From Chitinophaga sp. S165 (GTDB taxonomy: Bacteria; Bacteroidota; Bacteroidia; Chitinophagales; Chitinophagaceae): a DNA stretch of 64,000 bases. The stretch spans positions 540,390-604,389 of the forward strand of contig NZ_QGTG01000001.1 of the NCBI RefSeq assembly GCF_003182155.1, in the 5' to 3' direction. The notes beneath the pieces are model-generated. The model made no database searches, was not told where the DNA came from, and was given only the letters and a program-made list of their open reading frames with translations. Positions 1 through 8,959 of this stretch are shown piece after piece. The position numbers and the translations under genes are program-made. Within the stretch, counting starts at the first letter, position 1; each line of letters begins with the position of its first letter.

Positions 1-213
1 GAATTCAGGAAGTTCACACAGGACCTTATCCGCGAACAGACGCCTGTGTATTACAGGTTATCTTTCCGCTGGCTGGGTATAGCTGATATGCGTCAGTTTG
101 AAAGTATTTATTATCCCTGGTTAGAGGCATTGCCTAACCTGTATCTCCACGGCACCGTGCCCGCAGAGCGCCGGAGGATGCTGGAATTCCTGACTAAAAA
201 CAGGCGGCCGTAA
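1..213 (+). CDS. C-terminal end of an unknown protein, probably part of the injection-system locus (partial)
   Basis: The frame is open from the first base and stops with TAA at 211-213, giving the last 70 residues of a protein that begins outside the window. The stop is followed directly by the ATG of the tape-measure-like gene at 214, with no spacer, which indicates one operon. The visible residues include YYRLSFRWLGI and a charged tail ending in KNRRP. I do not recognise a domain. Its position immediately before a tape-measure-like protein and an AAA+ ATPase suggests another component of the same contractile injection system, but that rests on context alone. Confidence 0.7.
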   Translation, partial: EFRKFTQDLIREQTPVYYRLSFRWLGIADMRQFESIYYPWLEALPNLYLHGTVPAERRRMLEFLTKNRRP

Positions 214-2745
214 ATGGGCAGGGGCGAACATATTATCCGTAAGTGGACATTTGATGTGCAATATGCAGATAAGGAATCTGCCAGGTCTTTACAGGATAAA
301 TTCAGTAGTCTGTTCAATCTTCATTTGACTGCCGCAGCTGAAAGTGTAATAGACAAAGTATTATTATCAACGGAAAGCGTCTGGATACAGGAACTGGAAA
401 TTGATCTGGGAGAATTACCCTATACCAATTTTGAGCAGGACATCATCCGTTTATTGCCAGAGGCGCTGGAGAAGGCATTACGGGAGAAGATAGACAAAGC
501 CGATCAGCATAATACTGCTGGTGAAGGACTATACTTTCATAACGAGACTGCACGTCAATATGCTTTGCTGGCACATTACCTGCGTACAGGCAGTATGCCC
601 TGGTGGTCGCAGGCAGCAGACGGTGATCAGCTGGAAACGATATTACTGGCGCTGATAGCGGAAGACCCTTCCCGTTTTGCGGCATTCATTACGGAGATCG
701 CGCAGCAGGATTATATCCTGAAACGTATTGCCTGGCATTTTTCCCGGGAGGTGGTACAACAGATCATCACTTCACTGGAAGAGGCACAGGCTACCTTCAT
801 TCTAGGATACATCACGGGTGTTATTACCCTTCACAATAAGCAACCTGTGATACAGAATGCCCGGAGTGAGTTTGAGCGTGCTGTGTGGCTGTTCGTACTG
901 ACCTATCTTGTTACCGACAACAGTGGTCAGTTCAACAGGAAACAGTTCATCCGCCGTAACCTTGAAAGACTGGCGCGTCACTTCAACGTTGATTATTTTC
1001 ACCTGCTATATATTTTTCGTAAGGCGATAGATGCTTATCGCCAGTACATCCCTTCTGACTCTTTCGTAACCTTCATCCAGGTATTGTATGAAGAGAATGA
1101 AGCGGCGGGCTTACATACACAGAGCGGGCAATCACTGGTGGTCATGCCGCACGATGCGTATGAGAACGTGATCGCGCCCCGTTTACTGCCCTTACCTGGC
1201 GGTATGCATTCTGACCTGCCGTTACCTTTATTGTGGATCAATTACGACACGATCGTCAGTAAAGAAGACCGTGAAGAGGTGTGGCAACAGGCGGTGGTAT
1301 TGTTCCGTGCGTTTATTACCGGTCAGCCTTTGCCGGTATGGTTCAGCAGATTGCAAACGGGAAGACAGGAAATACTCTTAAGGCAAGCGGTGATCCTGCT
1401 GTTCAGAAAGCGGCCGCTGGTACTTGCAGCGATGTGGGAACATCCGGTAAATAATCTGCAGGCGCGCCTGGAGGTGCACCGCTTGTTTGACAGACCGGTT
1501 ACCCCGTTGGAAGAGAATATCCGTAAACAATTACAGGTCTATGCAGAGCAGGATACCTTGCAGTTCCTGCAACAGGCATTACCACACACTTTTATACAAC
1601 ACCGGAACAGCTTCCGCGAGATCTGGCTGCAATACCAGCAACGATCGCATCCGGAGAGGATGGCTTTTTACCGGAGCGTACTGGCACCGGTAGCAGTATT
1701 ACAACAAGTAGCCTTGCATACTACAGAAGATGATTTCTGGCACATGATGCGCGATGCGCTTCCACTGTTGTGGGGCAACCATACAATTACAGCGCTGAAG
1801 GAATGGCAGGGCCTTATGGAAAGCCTGCTTACGGATAACCTGGAGCGTGAACATATCCGTTTGCTGTTCAGAAGGTTTAATTTGTTATGGCTGTCAGGTA
1901 AGTTACTGATCAATAACAGTGATGACTATATTAACAGCCTGGCGAAGTATATCGGGAGTTATAATGAGACGACCATGCATAAACTGCTGAAGGCGATCGT
2001 GAGCTTTGATGCAGGCAAGGTATCGTCCTTTATGCAGATCCGTACTGCAGTGCCTTTATTACAACAGGCAACCGCTGAAATGCTGAAGACCAGCACCTCA
2101 CAAGTGGTTGCTATGGCGGAAGAGCGACAGCTGGCAAAGCTGGCGGATCATCCGAAGGAAATATTACAACCAATACCTGAAGACAGGCCTTACGAGAGCC
2201 TTTTCGGCGAGCGGAAGCCATTGGCAGCATCTGCGGAAGAGGCGGTTACTGTACAGAATGCGGGGCTCGTATTACTGCATCCTTTCTTTCATACTTATTT
2301 CTCGCGACTGCAATTATTGGAAGGAGGGAAGTTCGTCAATGAAGCTGCCAGACATCGGGCCGTGCATCTGCTTCAATTGCTGGTAGACGATAATACAGAT
2401 CATCCTGAACATGCGCTGACGCTGAATAAAGTGCTGTGTAATATGCCATGGCAGGAACCATTGATGCCGGACATTGTGTTAACTGACGCCGAAAAAGAAC
2501 TGTCAAAGCAACTGATAGGCGCTGCTATCCAGCAATGGCCGAAGATGCATAACAGTTCCATAGAAGGGTTCAGGGCGTCTTTCCTGAAGAGGGAAGGCAT
2601 GGTGTGGCAAACGGAAGAAGCTTGGTTCTTACGGGTGCAGCAACGCAGTTATGATATTATATTACAAACATTACCCTGGAGTTATGGAATGATGCGTTTT
2701 TCCTGGCTCCCTAAAGTATTATATACCGAATGGACAATCACCTGA
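214..2745 (+). CDS. Contractile injection system tape-measure-like protein
   Basis: An 843-residue soluble protein with no signal peptide. Its first ~95 residues (HIIRKWTFDVQY, then an amphipathic helix, then the ELEIDLGEL stretch near residues 58-66) look like the conserved head of proteins annotated as contractile injection system tape measure proteins in Bacteroidota. The rest is long, mainly helical and rich in aromatic and Gln/Leu residues, in keeping with a length-determining or scaffold role inside the tail tube. The start at 214 abuts the previous stop, and the end overlaps the ATPase gene by 16 bp, so the three reading frames are probably translationally coupled. Family recognition is by pattern only. 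An alternative is a CIS assembly chaperone of unknown role. Confidence 0.75.
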   Translation: MGRGEHIIRKWTFDVQYADKESARSLQDKFSSLFNLHLTAAAESVIDKVLLSTESVWIQELEIDLGELPYTNFEQDIIRLLPEALEKALREKIDKADQHNTAGEGLYFHNETARQYALLAHYLRTGSMPWWSQAADGDQLETILLALIAEDPSRFAAFITEIAQQDYILKRIAWHFSREVVQQIITSLEEAQATFILGYITGVITLHNKQPVIQNARSEFERAVWLFVLTYLVTDNSGQFNRKQFIRRNLERLARHFNVDYFHLLYIFRKAIDAYRQYIPSDSFVTFIQVLYEENEAAGLHTQSGQSLVVMPHDAYENVIAPRLLPLPGGMHSDLPLPLLWINYDTIVSKEDREEVWQQAVVLFRAFITGQPLPVWFSRLQTGRQEILLRQAVILLFRKRPLVLAAMWEHPVNNLQARLEVHRLFDRPVTPLEENIRKQLQVYAEQDTLQFLQQALPHTFIQHRNSFREIWLQYQQRSHPERMAFYRSVLAPVAVLQQVALHTTEDDFWHMMRDALPLLWGNHTITALKEWQGLMESLLTDNLEREHIRLLFRRFNLLWLSGKLLINNSDDYINSLAKYIGSYNETTMHKLLKAIVSFDAGKVSSFMQIRTAVPLLQQATAEMLKTSTSQVVAMAEERQLAKLADHPKEILQPIPEDRPYESLFGERKPLAASAEEAVTVQNAGLVLLHPFFHTYFSRLQLLEGGKFVNEAARHRAVHLLQLLVDDNTDHPEHALTLNKVLCNMPWQEPLMPDIVLTDAEKELSKQLIGAAIQQWPKMHNSSIEGFRASFLKREGMVWQTEEAWFLRVQQRSYDIILQTLPWSYGMMRFSWLPKVLYTEWTIT

Positions 2746-4082
2746 TCTCAGCTAACGCATTGGCTTTGCACAACGACCTGCAATGGTTCTCTGAGATACT
2801 GCAGCTGAGAATGAAACAATATTTTGAGCAGGCGCATACTTATGTGGCTGAAGAACCGGCACCACCGGCAGCTGTAAAAGATGCGGTGTATTCTCAGATC
2901 GTCAGTCATTACAATATGAGCGTGCAGGAAAGGCTGGTGTTGCTGTTGGCTTTATGTCCGCATATACAACCGCAATTGCTGGATGTTTTCTTTGTGAAGA
3001 ACAGTACCTACGACAGAGGATTCACTGAATTCGGCGGTATCAAAGGGAACCAGCACGGAGGCTTTCTTCCTACGGGAGAAACAGCTGCATTCTTACTGGC
3101 GGCAAATGATCTGCAACAACGCTTTCAGTTATTACAGATCTTCAGTCCGGGGCATTTCTTTGCCCGGCATAATATGCTGAAACTGGTCTCTGCACATACT
3201 GATGAACCCTCGCTCAGTGGCGGCTTACAGATCTCTGCGGAATACCTTAGTTTTTTTACGCACGGTACGGCCTATCAGCCGCATTACAGCACGCAGTTTC
3301 CGGCGAAGCAGATCAAAACTGACCTGGACTGGAAAGACCTGGTGCTGGACCAACATACATTGGCAGAAGTCGAAGAGATCCGTACCTGGATAGAACATGG
3401 ACCCACACTGATGAAGGAGTGGGAGATGGAAAACAGGATCAAACCCGGTTACAGGGCGTTGTTTTATGGTCCGCCGGGAACGGGTAAATCCTTCACTGCC
3501 TGTCTGCTGGGAAAGACGTTCCAGCTGGACGTATACCGTATAGATCTTTCCATGGTGGTGTCTAAATACATCGGTGAAACAGAAAAGAACCTGGCAGGTG
3601 TATTCGATCAGGCAGCTAATAAAAACTGGATACTTTTCTTTGATGAAGCGGACGCGTTGTTTGGTAAAAGAAGCGCCACGAACTCTTCGCATGACAGGTA
3701 TGCGAACCAGGAAGTAGCTTACCTGCTGCAACGGATAGAAGACTTTCCAGGACTTGTAGTACTGGCCACCAATCTGAAAGCGAATATAGATGAAGCCTTT
3801 GGAAGAAGGTTCCAGTCGATGATCTATTTTCCTGTTCCATCACCTGAACAGCGGCAACGTTTATGGCAACAATCGTTTCCTGCGAAGGTGCAGATGGATG
3901 CAGGCATCAACCTGGAAGACATTGCCAGAAAATACGAACTGGCAGGTGGCGCTATCATTAACGTAGTGCAGTATAGTTGTCTGGCGGCACTTAAAAGAAA
4001 TAGTCAAACCATTTTACTAAAAGATATACTCACGGGTATCCGCAAGGAGTTCAGCAAAGAAGGAAAGACCATTAATTCCTGA
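2730..4082 (+). CDS. AAA+ ATPase of the contractile injection system
   Basis: A 450-residue protein with a ~230-residue N-terminal domain and a C-terminal AAA+ module. Walker A is GPPGTGKS (residues 247-254), Walker B is ILFFDEAD (301-308), sensor 1 is in LATN (345-348) and an arginine-finger pair is at R359-R360. Extracellular contractile injection systems (Afp/PVC type and their Bacteroidota relatives) carry one such ATPase, thought to act in particle assembly or disassembly in the cytoplasm. The start overlaps the tape-measure-like gene by 16 bp, which supports coupling. No further injection-system gene follows: the next gene is a lipoprotein L,D-transpeptidase after a ~100-bp gap, so this is the 3' end of the locus. 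The N-terminal domain is not recognised. Confidence 0.85.
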   Translation: MDNHLISANALALHNDLQWFSEILQLRMKQYFEQAHTYVAEEPAPPAAVKDAVYSQIVSHYNMSVQERLVLLLALCPHIQPQLLDVFFVKNSTYDRGFTEFGGIKGNQHGGFLPTGETAAFLLAANDLQQRFQLLQIFSPGHFFARHNMLKLVSAHTDEPSLSGGLQISAEYLSFFTHGTAYQPHYSTQFPAKQIKTDLDWKDLVLDQHTLAEVEEIRTWIEHGPTLMKEWEMENRIKPGYRALFYGPPGTGKSFTACLLGKTFQLDVYRIDLSMVVSKYIGETEKNLAGVFDQAANKNWILFFDEADALFGKRSATNSSHDRYANQEVAYLLQRIEDFPGLVVLATNLKANIDEAFGRRFQSMIYFPVPSPEQRQRLWQQSFPAKVQMDAGINLEDIARKYELAGGAIINVVQYSCLAALKRNSQTILLKDILTGIRKEFSKEGKTINS

Positions 4083-4138
4083 TTGGCCACACTTCCTGTG
4101 CAGTTTTTTCTACAAAAATGGAACGGTCAAGTATGCTG

Positions 4139-4179
4139 ACCCTTTTGCAAAAGCAGAGGCACGCCTTTTGCAAAAGGGT
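4139..4179. repeat. 15-bp perfect inverted repeat upstream of the L,D-transpeptidase gene
   Basis: ACCCTTTTGCAAAAG (4139-4153) and CTTTTGCAAAAGGGT (4165-4179) are perfect reverse complements separated by 11 bp. Each arm also contains its own palindrome, CTTTTGCAAAAG, so the site can be read as one hairpin or as two tandem dyads. There is no T-run after it. It ends 5 bp before the ATG at 4185, where it could be a regulator-binding dyad or a structure over the start. It could also end the upstream injection-system transcript. Confidence 0.6.
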
Positions 4180-4184
4180 TAAGC

Positions 4185-5795
4185 ATGAGAACGAATCATC
4201 TACTGATACTGATCACTTTCGGGCTGTTTATCTTTTCTTATGGATGTAAGAACAAGACTGGTAAGAACCAGCAGGAGGAAGCCATTACCGTTACACCTCG
4301 AAACACCGATATTACTCCGGCGAATGCCTACAATGATCTCTTTCTTGATACCAGTGATGTCAACAAATTCATCTCTCAGCAAAAGCTGAACGATACACTG
4401 GCTAAACGCCTGATCAGCTTTTATAATGCACGTAACTTTCAATATGCCTGGTTTGACGGCCAGGGGCTGAATGAACAGGCATACGGTTTTCGGAGTCTCT
4501 ATGACTATAGTGTGGATACCAGTGAAAATAACAAGGCGCTGGAATACCGCCTGAACGCTATGATGAACGGAGATAGTGATTCTGCCGCATCTCCGCGCGA
4601 TGCGAATATTGTAAAGACAGAGCTACAGTTAACGCAACGTTTCATTAATTACTTCCTGAATAACGGGACAGATAGATCTGTTGAAGGACTGGAACATACC
4701 GTTCCTGCAACGAAAGAAGAGCTGCTGAAAAAGGCGGAGGCTATTCTAAAAGACAAGAACAGGAACGACATCAATAACAATTATACGGCACTCACAAAAT
4801 CACTGGAGCAGTATCTTGATATTGCTAAAAAGAGTCCCTGGGACACAGTAATTGTTGAGAAGAAGAAACGTTATAAAAAGGGCGACAGTACTGCTTTGAT
4901 CGGATGGGTGAAAAAGCGTTTACAGATCACTGGTGAATACCCTGAAAAGGATACGACCACTGTCTTTAACGACGGATTGGAAAATGCAGTAAAGGTTTTT
5001 GAAGCAACACACGGACATACACCGAAAGGCATTATAACAGATACGCTTTTACGTGAAATGAATGTTCCGGCCATCAAACTGGTAGAGCGGATGGTGGTTA
5101 ACCTTCAAAGAATGATATGGGCGCCATCCACACCGGAAGGCCGTCTTATACTCGTGAACATTCCGGAATTTGCCCTGCATGTATGGAAGGGAAAGAATAA
5201 AGAATTTGATATGCCTGTGGTGGTGGGTAAAGAGGGTAAAAGCACTACCATGTTCTCAGGTAATCTGAACCAGGTTGTGTTCAGTCCTTACTGGAACCTG
5301 CCTAACAGCATCGTACGGGAGGAAGTGTTACCAGCCATGGCGCGTAATAAAAATTATCTCAGCGATAAGAATATGGAAGTGACAGGAGAGCGTAACGGGC
5401 TACCGGTGATCAGGCAGTTACCAGGAGAGGATAATCCGCTGGGAAAGGTAAAGTTCCTGTTCCCTAACAGCTTCAATATCTATTTTCATGATACGAACCA
5501 GAAGTACCTCTTTCAGAAAGACCAGCGGGCATTCAGCCATGGTTGTATCCGCCTGGGAGATCCTGTAAAGATGGCCAACTACCTGTTAGCCGACAATAAC
5601 ACCTGGACGGCAGAGAGAATCGACAGCGCAATGAACAGTGGAAAGGAAAAATATGTGAGAGTAAAGGACCCGGTACCGGTGTTGATCACTTACTATACCA
5701 CCTGGGTTGACGAAGGGGGAAAACTGCAATTCAGAGAGGATATTTACGACCACGATACCTACATGGCGCGTAAGCTTTTTACTGATCCTAAATAA
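4185..5795 (+). CDS. L,D-transpeptidase lipoprotein (YcbB/LdtD-like)
   Basis: A 536-residue predicted lipoprotein. The signal peptide ends at a lipobox-like SYGC (Cys21). A peptidoglycan-binding-like segment lies around residues 225-295 (the WVKKRLQITGEYP stretch), followed by a YkuD catalytic domain with the SHGCIRLGDP motif at 451-460, giving His452, nucleophile Cys454 and Arg456. Enzymes of this family make 3-3 cross-links in peptidoglycan or attach proteins to it in the periplasm. The length suits the large YcbB-like subfamily. The ATG at 4185 gives a clean signal peptide. It is convergent with a second, shorter L,D-transpeptidase at 6028-6777. The catalytic class is clear, but the specific cross-linking role is inferred. 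Confidence 0.9.
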   Translation: MRTNHLLILITFGLFIFSYGCKNKTGKNQQEEAITVTPRNTDITPANAYNDLFLDTSDVNKFISQQKLNDTLAKRLISFYNARNFQYAWFDGQGLNEQAYGFRSLYDYSVDTSENNKALEYRLNAMMNGDSDSAASPRDANIVKTELQLTQRFINYFLNNGTDRSVEGLEHTVPATKEELLKKAEAILKDKNRNDINNNYTALTKSLEQYLDIAKKSPWDTVIVEKKKRYKKGDSTALIGWVKKRLQITGEYPEKDTTTVFNDGLENAVKVFEATHGHTPKGIITDTLLREMNVPAIKLVERMVVNLQRMIWAPSTPEGRLILVNIPEFALHVWKGKNKEFDMPVVVGKEGKSTTMFSGNLNQVVFSPYWNLPNSIVREEVLPAMARNKNYLSDKNMEVTGERNGLPVIRQLPGEDNPLGKVKFLFPNSFNIYFHDTNQKYLFQKDQRAFSHGCIRLGDPVKMANYLLADNNTWTAERIDSAMNSGKEKYVRVKDPVPVLITYYTTWVDEGGKLQFREDIYDHDTYMARKLFTDPK

Positions 5796-6027
5796 TGTTC
5801 GTTGGGTCAAAATGATGAATGATCACCTACAACTTTTACATAAAGCTCATCCCATCCCCCTGGCCCTTTTCGGTACACGCATTACCACCATGCAGAGGCT
5901 GTAATGTATTGCGGCGTGACAATATAATTGGGCGCCGATCTGTGAGTATCTGAAGAGGGGCCAGGGAGGATGAAGGATGAACGGATCTGATCTATTGGAA
6001 AATGGATGTCAGACTCGTATCGTAGGT

Positions 6028-6777
6028 TTAGGCAACAGTAGAATCCATCTCTGGTGCTGTTAACATTTTTGAATTGGCCATGTATGATTTATCAGGGCTG
6101 TACAGGAACAGACAGCTGCCATTTTTAATAACTTCAATGATCTGTTTGTGTACCTTTTCGGGAATAGCCGGGCAACCCAGGCTACGACCTACATAACCCT
6201 GCAACTTAGCGATCTGTTCGCTTACGTATTTCGCACTATGCATCACAATACCCCTGCTCATAGCATTATCATTAATACCTTGTTCTTCGCCTTCTAAGCG
6301 CAGGGAATAACCATGCTGTCCCTTATAGGTATCGCCGGTCACATAGAACCCCAGGCTGCTTTTAAAGCTCTCAGGCGCATTCGAGAATGAATTAGCTACA
6401 GCTGTTCCGGAATTACGTCCATGAGATACGAATGTATTGAACAGTACAGTTCCCTGTTTCAGGTCAATAACGAACAAACGTTTCTTATTGGAAGGCTGAC
6501 TAAAGTCGGCAATGGTAAGCAGGTCAGGATTTTTCAGTTTACCCTCTTTTTCCAGTTTCTCCAGGCCCGATAGTGCGAAATTGAACGCTGCTTTGGACAG
6601 ACCCAGGGAATCCAGCTTTAATGCCTCAAATAAGGCCTGTTTGCTGCTTAGCCTGTTCTCTGTCAGCGGCACCACTTTCATCTTATTTCCGGCCGTTGGA
6701 GCAATGGTAAAAAGGACTCCGGCAAACATACCGGTGGCAAGTGTGAACTTAATGAGTTTGTTAATAGGTTTCTTCAT
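6028..6777 (-). CDS. L,D-transpeptidase catalytic-domain protein (YkuD_2 type)
   Basis: A 249-residue protein with an N-terminal signal or anchor (KLIKFTLATGMFAGVLFTIA) and a helical linker. The catalytic domain reads LFVIDLKQG, then NTFVSHGRNSG, then GIVMHSA, and finally GRSLGCPAIP, placing the candidate nucleophile Cys at residue 202 with upstream His residues. This is the murein L,D-transpeptidase catalytic-domain family common in Bacteroidota, shorter than the YcbB-like enzyme encoded convergently at 4185-5795. It probably acts on peptidoglycan in the periplasm. The start ATG at 6777 gives the expected Lys-rich n-region. The region upstream holds repeats and no obvious promoter that I can identify with confidence. 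Confidence 0.85.
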   Translation of the reverse strand: MKKPINKLIKFTLATGMFAGVLFTIAPTAGNKMKVVPLTENRLSSKQALFEALKLDSLGLSKAAFNFALSGLEKLEKEGKLKNPDLLTIADFSQPSNKKRLFVIDLKQGTVLFNTFVSHGRNSGTAVANSFSNAPESFKSSLGFYVTGDTYKGQHGYSLRLEGEEQGINDNAMSRGIVMHSAKYVSEQIAKLQGYVGRSLGCPAIPEKVHKQIIEVIKNGSCLFLYSPDKSYMANSKMLTAPEMDSTVA

Positions 6778-6997
6778 TAGCGGAAATGGCTTAGGTTCCT
6801 AAAAATAAGCCGGGCCTATGGTGAGTCCGGCTGCGTTTACGTAAAATGACTAATGCAAATTTAACCCTCAAAAAGCTAAAGAAATGTGAAGGCGTGAATT
6901 TAAGCTCTGCTGTAGGGCGATCTTTAACAATGTTGTGACATATAAGCGGGCGCTGCAAGCGATTGATTGTTGTTTTATAGACCGCGTAAAGTAGCTC

Positions 6998-7139
6998 GGT
7001 TCCAGTATGGGATCGCGGTCGGCGCCTCTTTGGTTGAATTTCTATTTAGCTTTTTCAAGCGTATGGGCCGTTGGATCTTTATTTAGCGGTATCAAGCGTG
7101 TGTCAAAGAGCCGAAGGCCCGCGATTCCCATCTGAAACC
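6998..7139 (-). repeat. MITE-like dispersed repeat, copy A
   Basis: A 142-bp element bounded by inverted ends: GGTTCCAGTATGGGATCGCG at the left, and CGCGATTCCCATCTGAAACC at the right. Read on the minus strand, its interior contains GATCCAACGGCCC, then TACGCTTGAAAAAGC, which is also found in the copy at 21844-21993. No open reading frame spans it. A non-autonomous mobile element or a structured intergenic repeat would both fit. Confidence 0.65.
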
Positions 7140-7261
7140 GTTGCTACTTAGACGCTCCCTATTGTTAGCTGGAGTACTATATACAAGGCAAAATACAATA
7201 TATGGCATCTTACTGCTTCCTGTGGTCATATTAAAGTAGATCTGGAAAGTCGATGATCCCC

Positions 7262-7579
7262 GAAGTACGCTTTATACATGGCGTATACATGGCTTATACA
7301 TGGCTTATACGCGGCGTATACATGGAGTAAGGTTGGACCTGGAAGGACCGAAGTACGCTTTATACAGGACGTATACATGGCTTATACGCGGCGTATACAT
7401 GGAGTAAGGTTGGACCTGGAAGGACCGAAGTACGCTTTATACAAGGCGTATACATGGCTTATACCAGGCGCATACATGACGTATGGTTGGACCTGGAAGA
7501 ACCGAAGTACGCTTTATACAGGGCGTATACATGGCTTATACCCGACGCATACATGGCGTATAGGTGGAGTTGAACATCC
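7262..7579 (+). repeat. Tandem repeat, four units of 88, 77, 77 and 76 bp, built of 11-bp sub-units
   Basis: Units start at 7262, 7350, 7427 and 7504, each with GAAGTACGCTTTATACA and ending in a GGTTGGACCTGGAAGRACC tail (degenerate in the last copy). Inside, 11-mers such as GGCGTATACAT, GGCTTATACAT and GGCTTATACGC follow one another. The first unit is one 11-mer longer (88 = 8 x 11, 77 = 7 x 11). The 77-bp period is not a multiple of three, so an open frame here changes phase at every unit and is not a repeat protein. Purpose unknown. A diverged copy lies near 58017. Confidence 0.85.
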
Positions 7580-7654
7580 AAAGTGCAGCAACTGATCTGT
7601 ATCTCAGTAGGGAAGGACTGGCTATAATATTATAGGTAGCCCCGAAGCAGCGGA

Positions 7655-7802
7655 GGCTCAGGTGGAGAACCGGGCCTCAGTTGTTTGAAGCTTGCTGACA
7701 CGACCAACCAGGGGTTAAATAACGATTCAAAAGCCCATCCGCTTGATAAAGCCGAAAAGAACGAGGCTTCAAAGAACTGCAGCCCGGGGCCCACCTGAAG
7801 CC
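7655..7802 (+). repeat. MITE-like dispersed repeat, copy B
   Basis: A 148-bp element with terminal inverted repeats: GGCTCAGGTGGAGAACCGGGC at the left and GCCCGGGGCCCACCTGAAGCC at the right. Its interior, GTTAAATAACGATTCAA then CGCTTGATAAAGCC, aligns with GTTAAATAGCGATCCAA then CGCTTGAAAAAGCC in copy C (21844-21993). The ends differ in sequence from copies A and C but keep the same layout. Confidence 0.65.
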
Positions 7803-7858
7803 GTAGCGAAGGGCATTCCCATGAACAAGGATGAATGCGCATAGGCGTCTACATAAAG

Positions 7859-7891
7859 AAAGCCTGTCCAGGGATAAACCGGACAGGCTTT
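7859..7891 (-). terminator. Hairpin terminator after the agmatine deiminase gene
   Basis: AAAGCCTGTCC and GGACAGGCTTT form an 11-bp stem with an 11-nt loop, ~20 bp past the stop of the minus-strand gene. The minus strand continues CTTTCTTTATG, a moderately T-rich tail. Confidence 0.75.
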
Positions 7892-7912
7892 ATAAGTAAT
7901 TTTGGAAGCGGC

Positions 7913-8959
7913 TTATATCGCAGGTTCCTGCTGGCTCAGACAGTGGAAGCTACCCAGGCCCCAGATGATCTCGGTAGAGTCGATCCCAACTACTTCACGA
8001 TCTTTAAAACATGAAGCAATGACCTGCAGCGCCTTATCGTCGTTCTTGCAGTTGAAGACAGGAACGATTACATGTTTATTGCTGATGTAGAAATTAGCAT
8101 AGGAAGCCGGCAGACGCTGGTCTTCGTAAGCTACGGCGTCCGGCATAGGAAGCTCAACCACGTTCAGCTGTTTGCCGTTTAACAGGCGCATCTGCTGTAA
8201 CTGACGGAGGTTGCCCTGGAGCAGTTCGTAGTTCTCGTCCTGCTTGTCGGTTTCAACGACGGAGAGGACGGTATCGTCATTTACAAAGCGGATGGTATCG
8301 TCAATGTGGCCGTCGGTATCATCGCCTACGATGCCTTCGTCAACCCAGAGGATCTGGTCAACACCGTAGAAGTCCTGCAGGTAACCCTCGATCTGTTCCC
8401 TGTTGAGGTGTGGATTGCGGTTCTCATTCAGGAGGCAACAGCCGGAGGTGAGGACGGTACCTTTCCCGTTGAATTCTACAGAGCCGCCTTCCATGATGAT
8501 ACCGGGATGGTATACAGGCAGGTTGAAGTGCTCGGCGATACGGGTAGGAATGACGTCGTCTTTGTCGAAAGGCGGATACTTACCGCCCCAGGCGTTGTAG
8601 TTCCAGTCAACGATCACCTTTTTCCGAGTGGTGGGGTTGATCAGGAAAGCAGGGCCGTGGTCGCGGCACCAGGCGTCGTTGGTGGGGTGGAGGAAGAACT
8701 CCACCTTGTTCATGTTCACGCCTGCATTGCGCAGGTGGCCGGTAGCGAAGGCCTTCATGGCCTCGTCATTCACATTGATACGGACTATTTCACTTTCCGC
8801 CAGGTATTTTACGAACTGGCTGTAATAAGGATAGATCGTATGGATCTTTCCGGGCCAGCTGGCTTCTTTGTGGGGCCAGCTCAGCCAGGTAGCGACATGC
8901 GGATGGAATTCGGCAGGGAAGAAGTATCCCTGCTGTTTCAGCGTTGGTTGTCCGTTCAT
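7913..8959 (-). CDS. aguA: Agmatine deiminase (agmatine iminohydrolase)
   Basis: Hydrolyses agmatine to N-carbamoylputrescine and ammonia in the cytoplasm. The 348-residue protein has the family landmarks: an N-terminal ATWLSWPH segment, CRDHGP around residue 108, MEGGSVEFNGKGT near 157-169, GDDTDGHIDD, and the C-terminal GLGSFHCLSQQ containing the expected catalytic Cys340. It overlaps the upstream amidase gene by one base in a TAATG junction (stop TAA 8961-8959, start ATG 8959-8957), so the two are translationally coupled and their products act in sequence. The length is normal for the family. A hairpin terminator follows the gene. Confidence 0.93.
   Translation of the reverse strand: MNGQPTLKQQGYFFPAEFHPHVATWLSWPHKEASWPGKIHTIYPYYSQFVKYLAESEIVRINVNDEAMKAFATGHLRNAGVNMNKVEFFLHPTNDAWCRDHGPAFLINPTTRKKVIVDWNYNAWGGKYPPFDKDDVIPTRIAEHFNLPVYHPGIIMEGGSVEFNGKGTVLTSGCCLLNENRNPHLNREQIEGYLQDFYGVDQILWVDEGIVGDDTDGHIDDTIRFVNDDTVLSVVETDKQDENYELLQGNLRQLQQMRLLNGKQLNVVELPMPDAVAYEDQRLPASYANFYISNKHVIVPVFNCKNDDKALQVIASCFKDREVVGIDSTEIIWGLGSFHCLSQQEPAI

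Noticed and set aside
7278-7595. 105-codon open frame across the tandem repeats
   Set aside because: The 77-bp period is not divisible by three, so the frame reads each unit in a different phase; the peptide has no consistent repeat and the region is better seen as non-coding.
7655-7802. Insertion sequence or CRISPR-like unit
   Set aside because: No transposase frame is present and copies are far apart and inverted, not regularly spaced; a MITE-like or structured repeat fits better.
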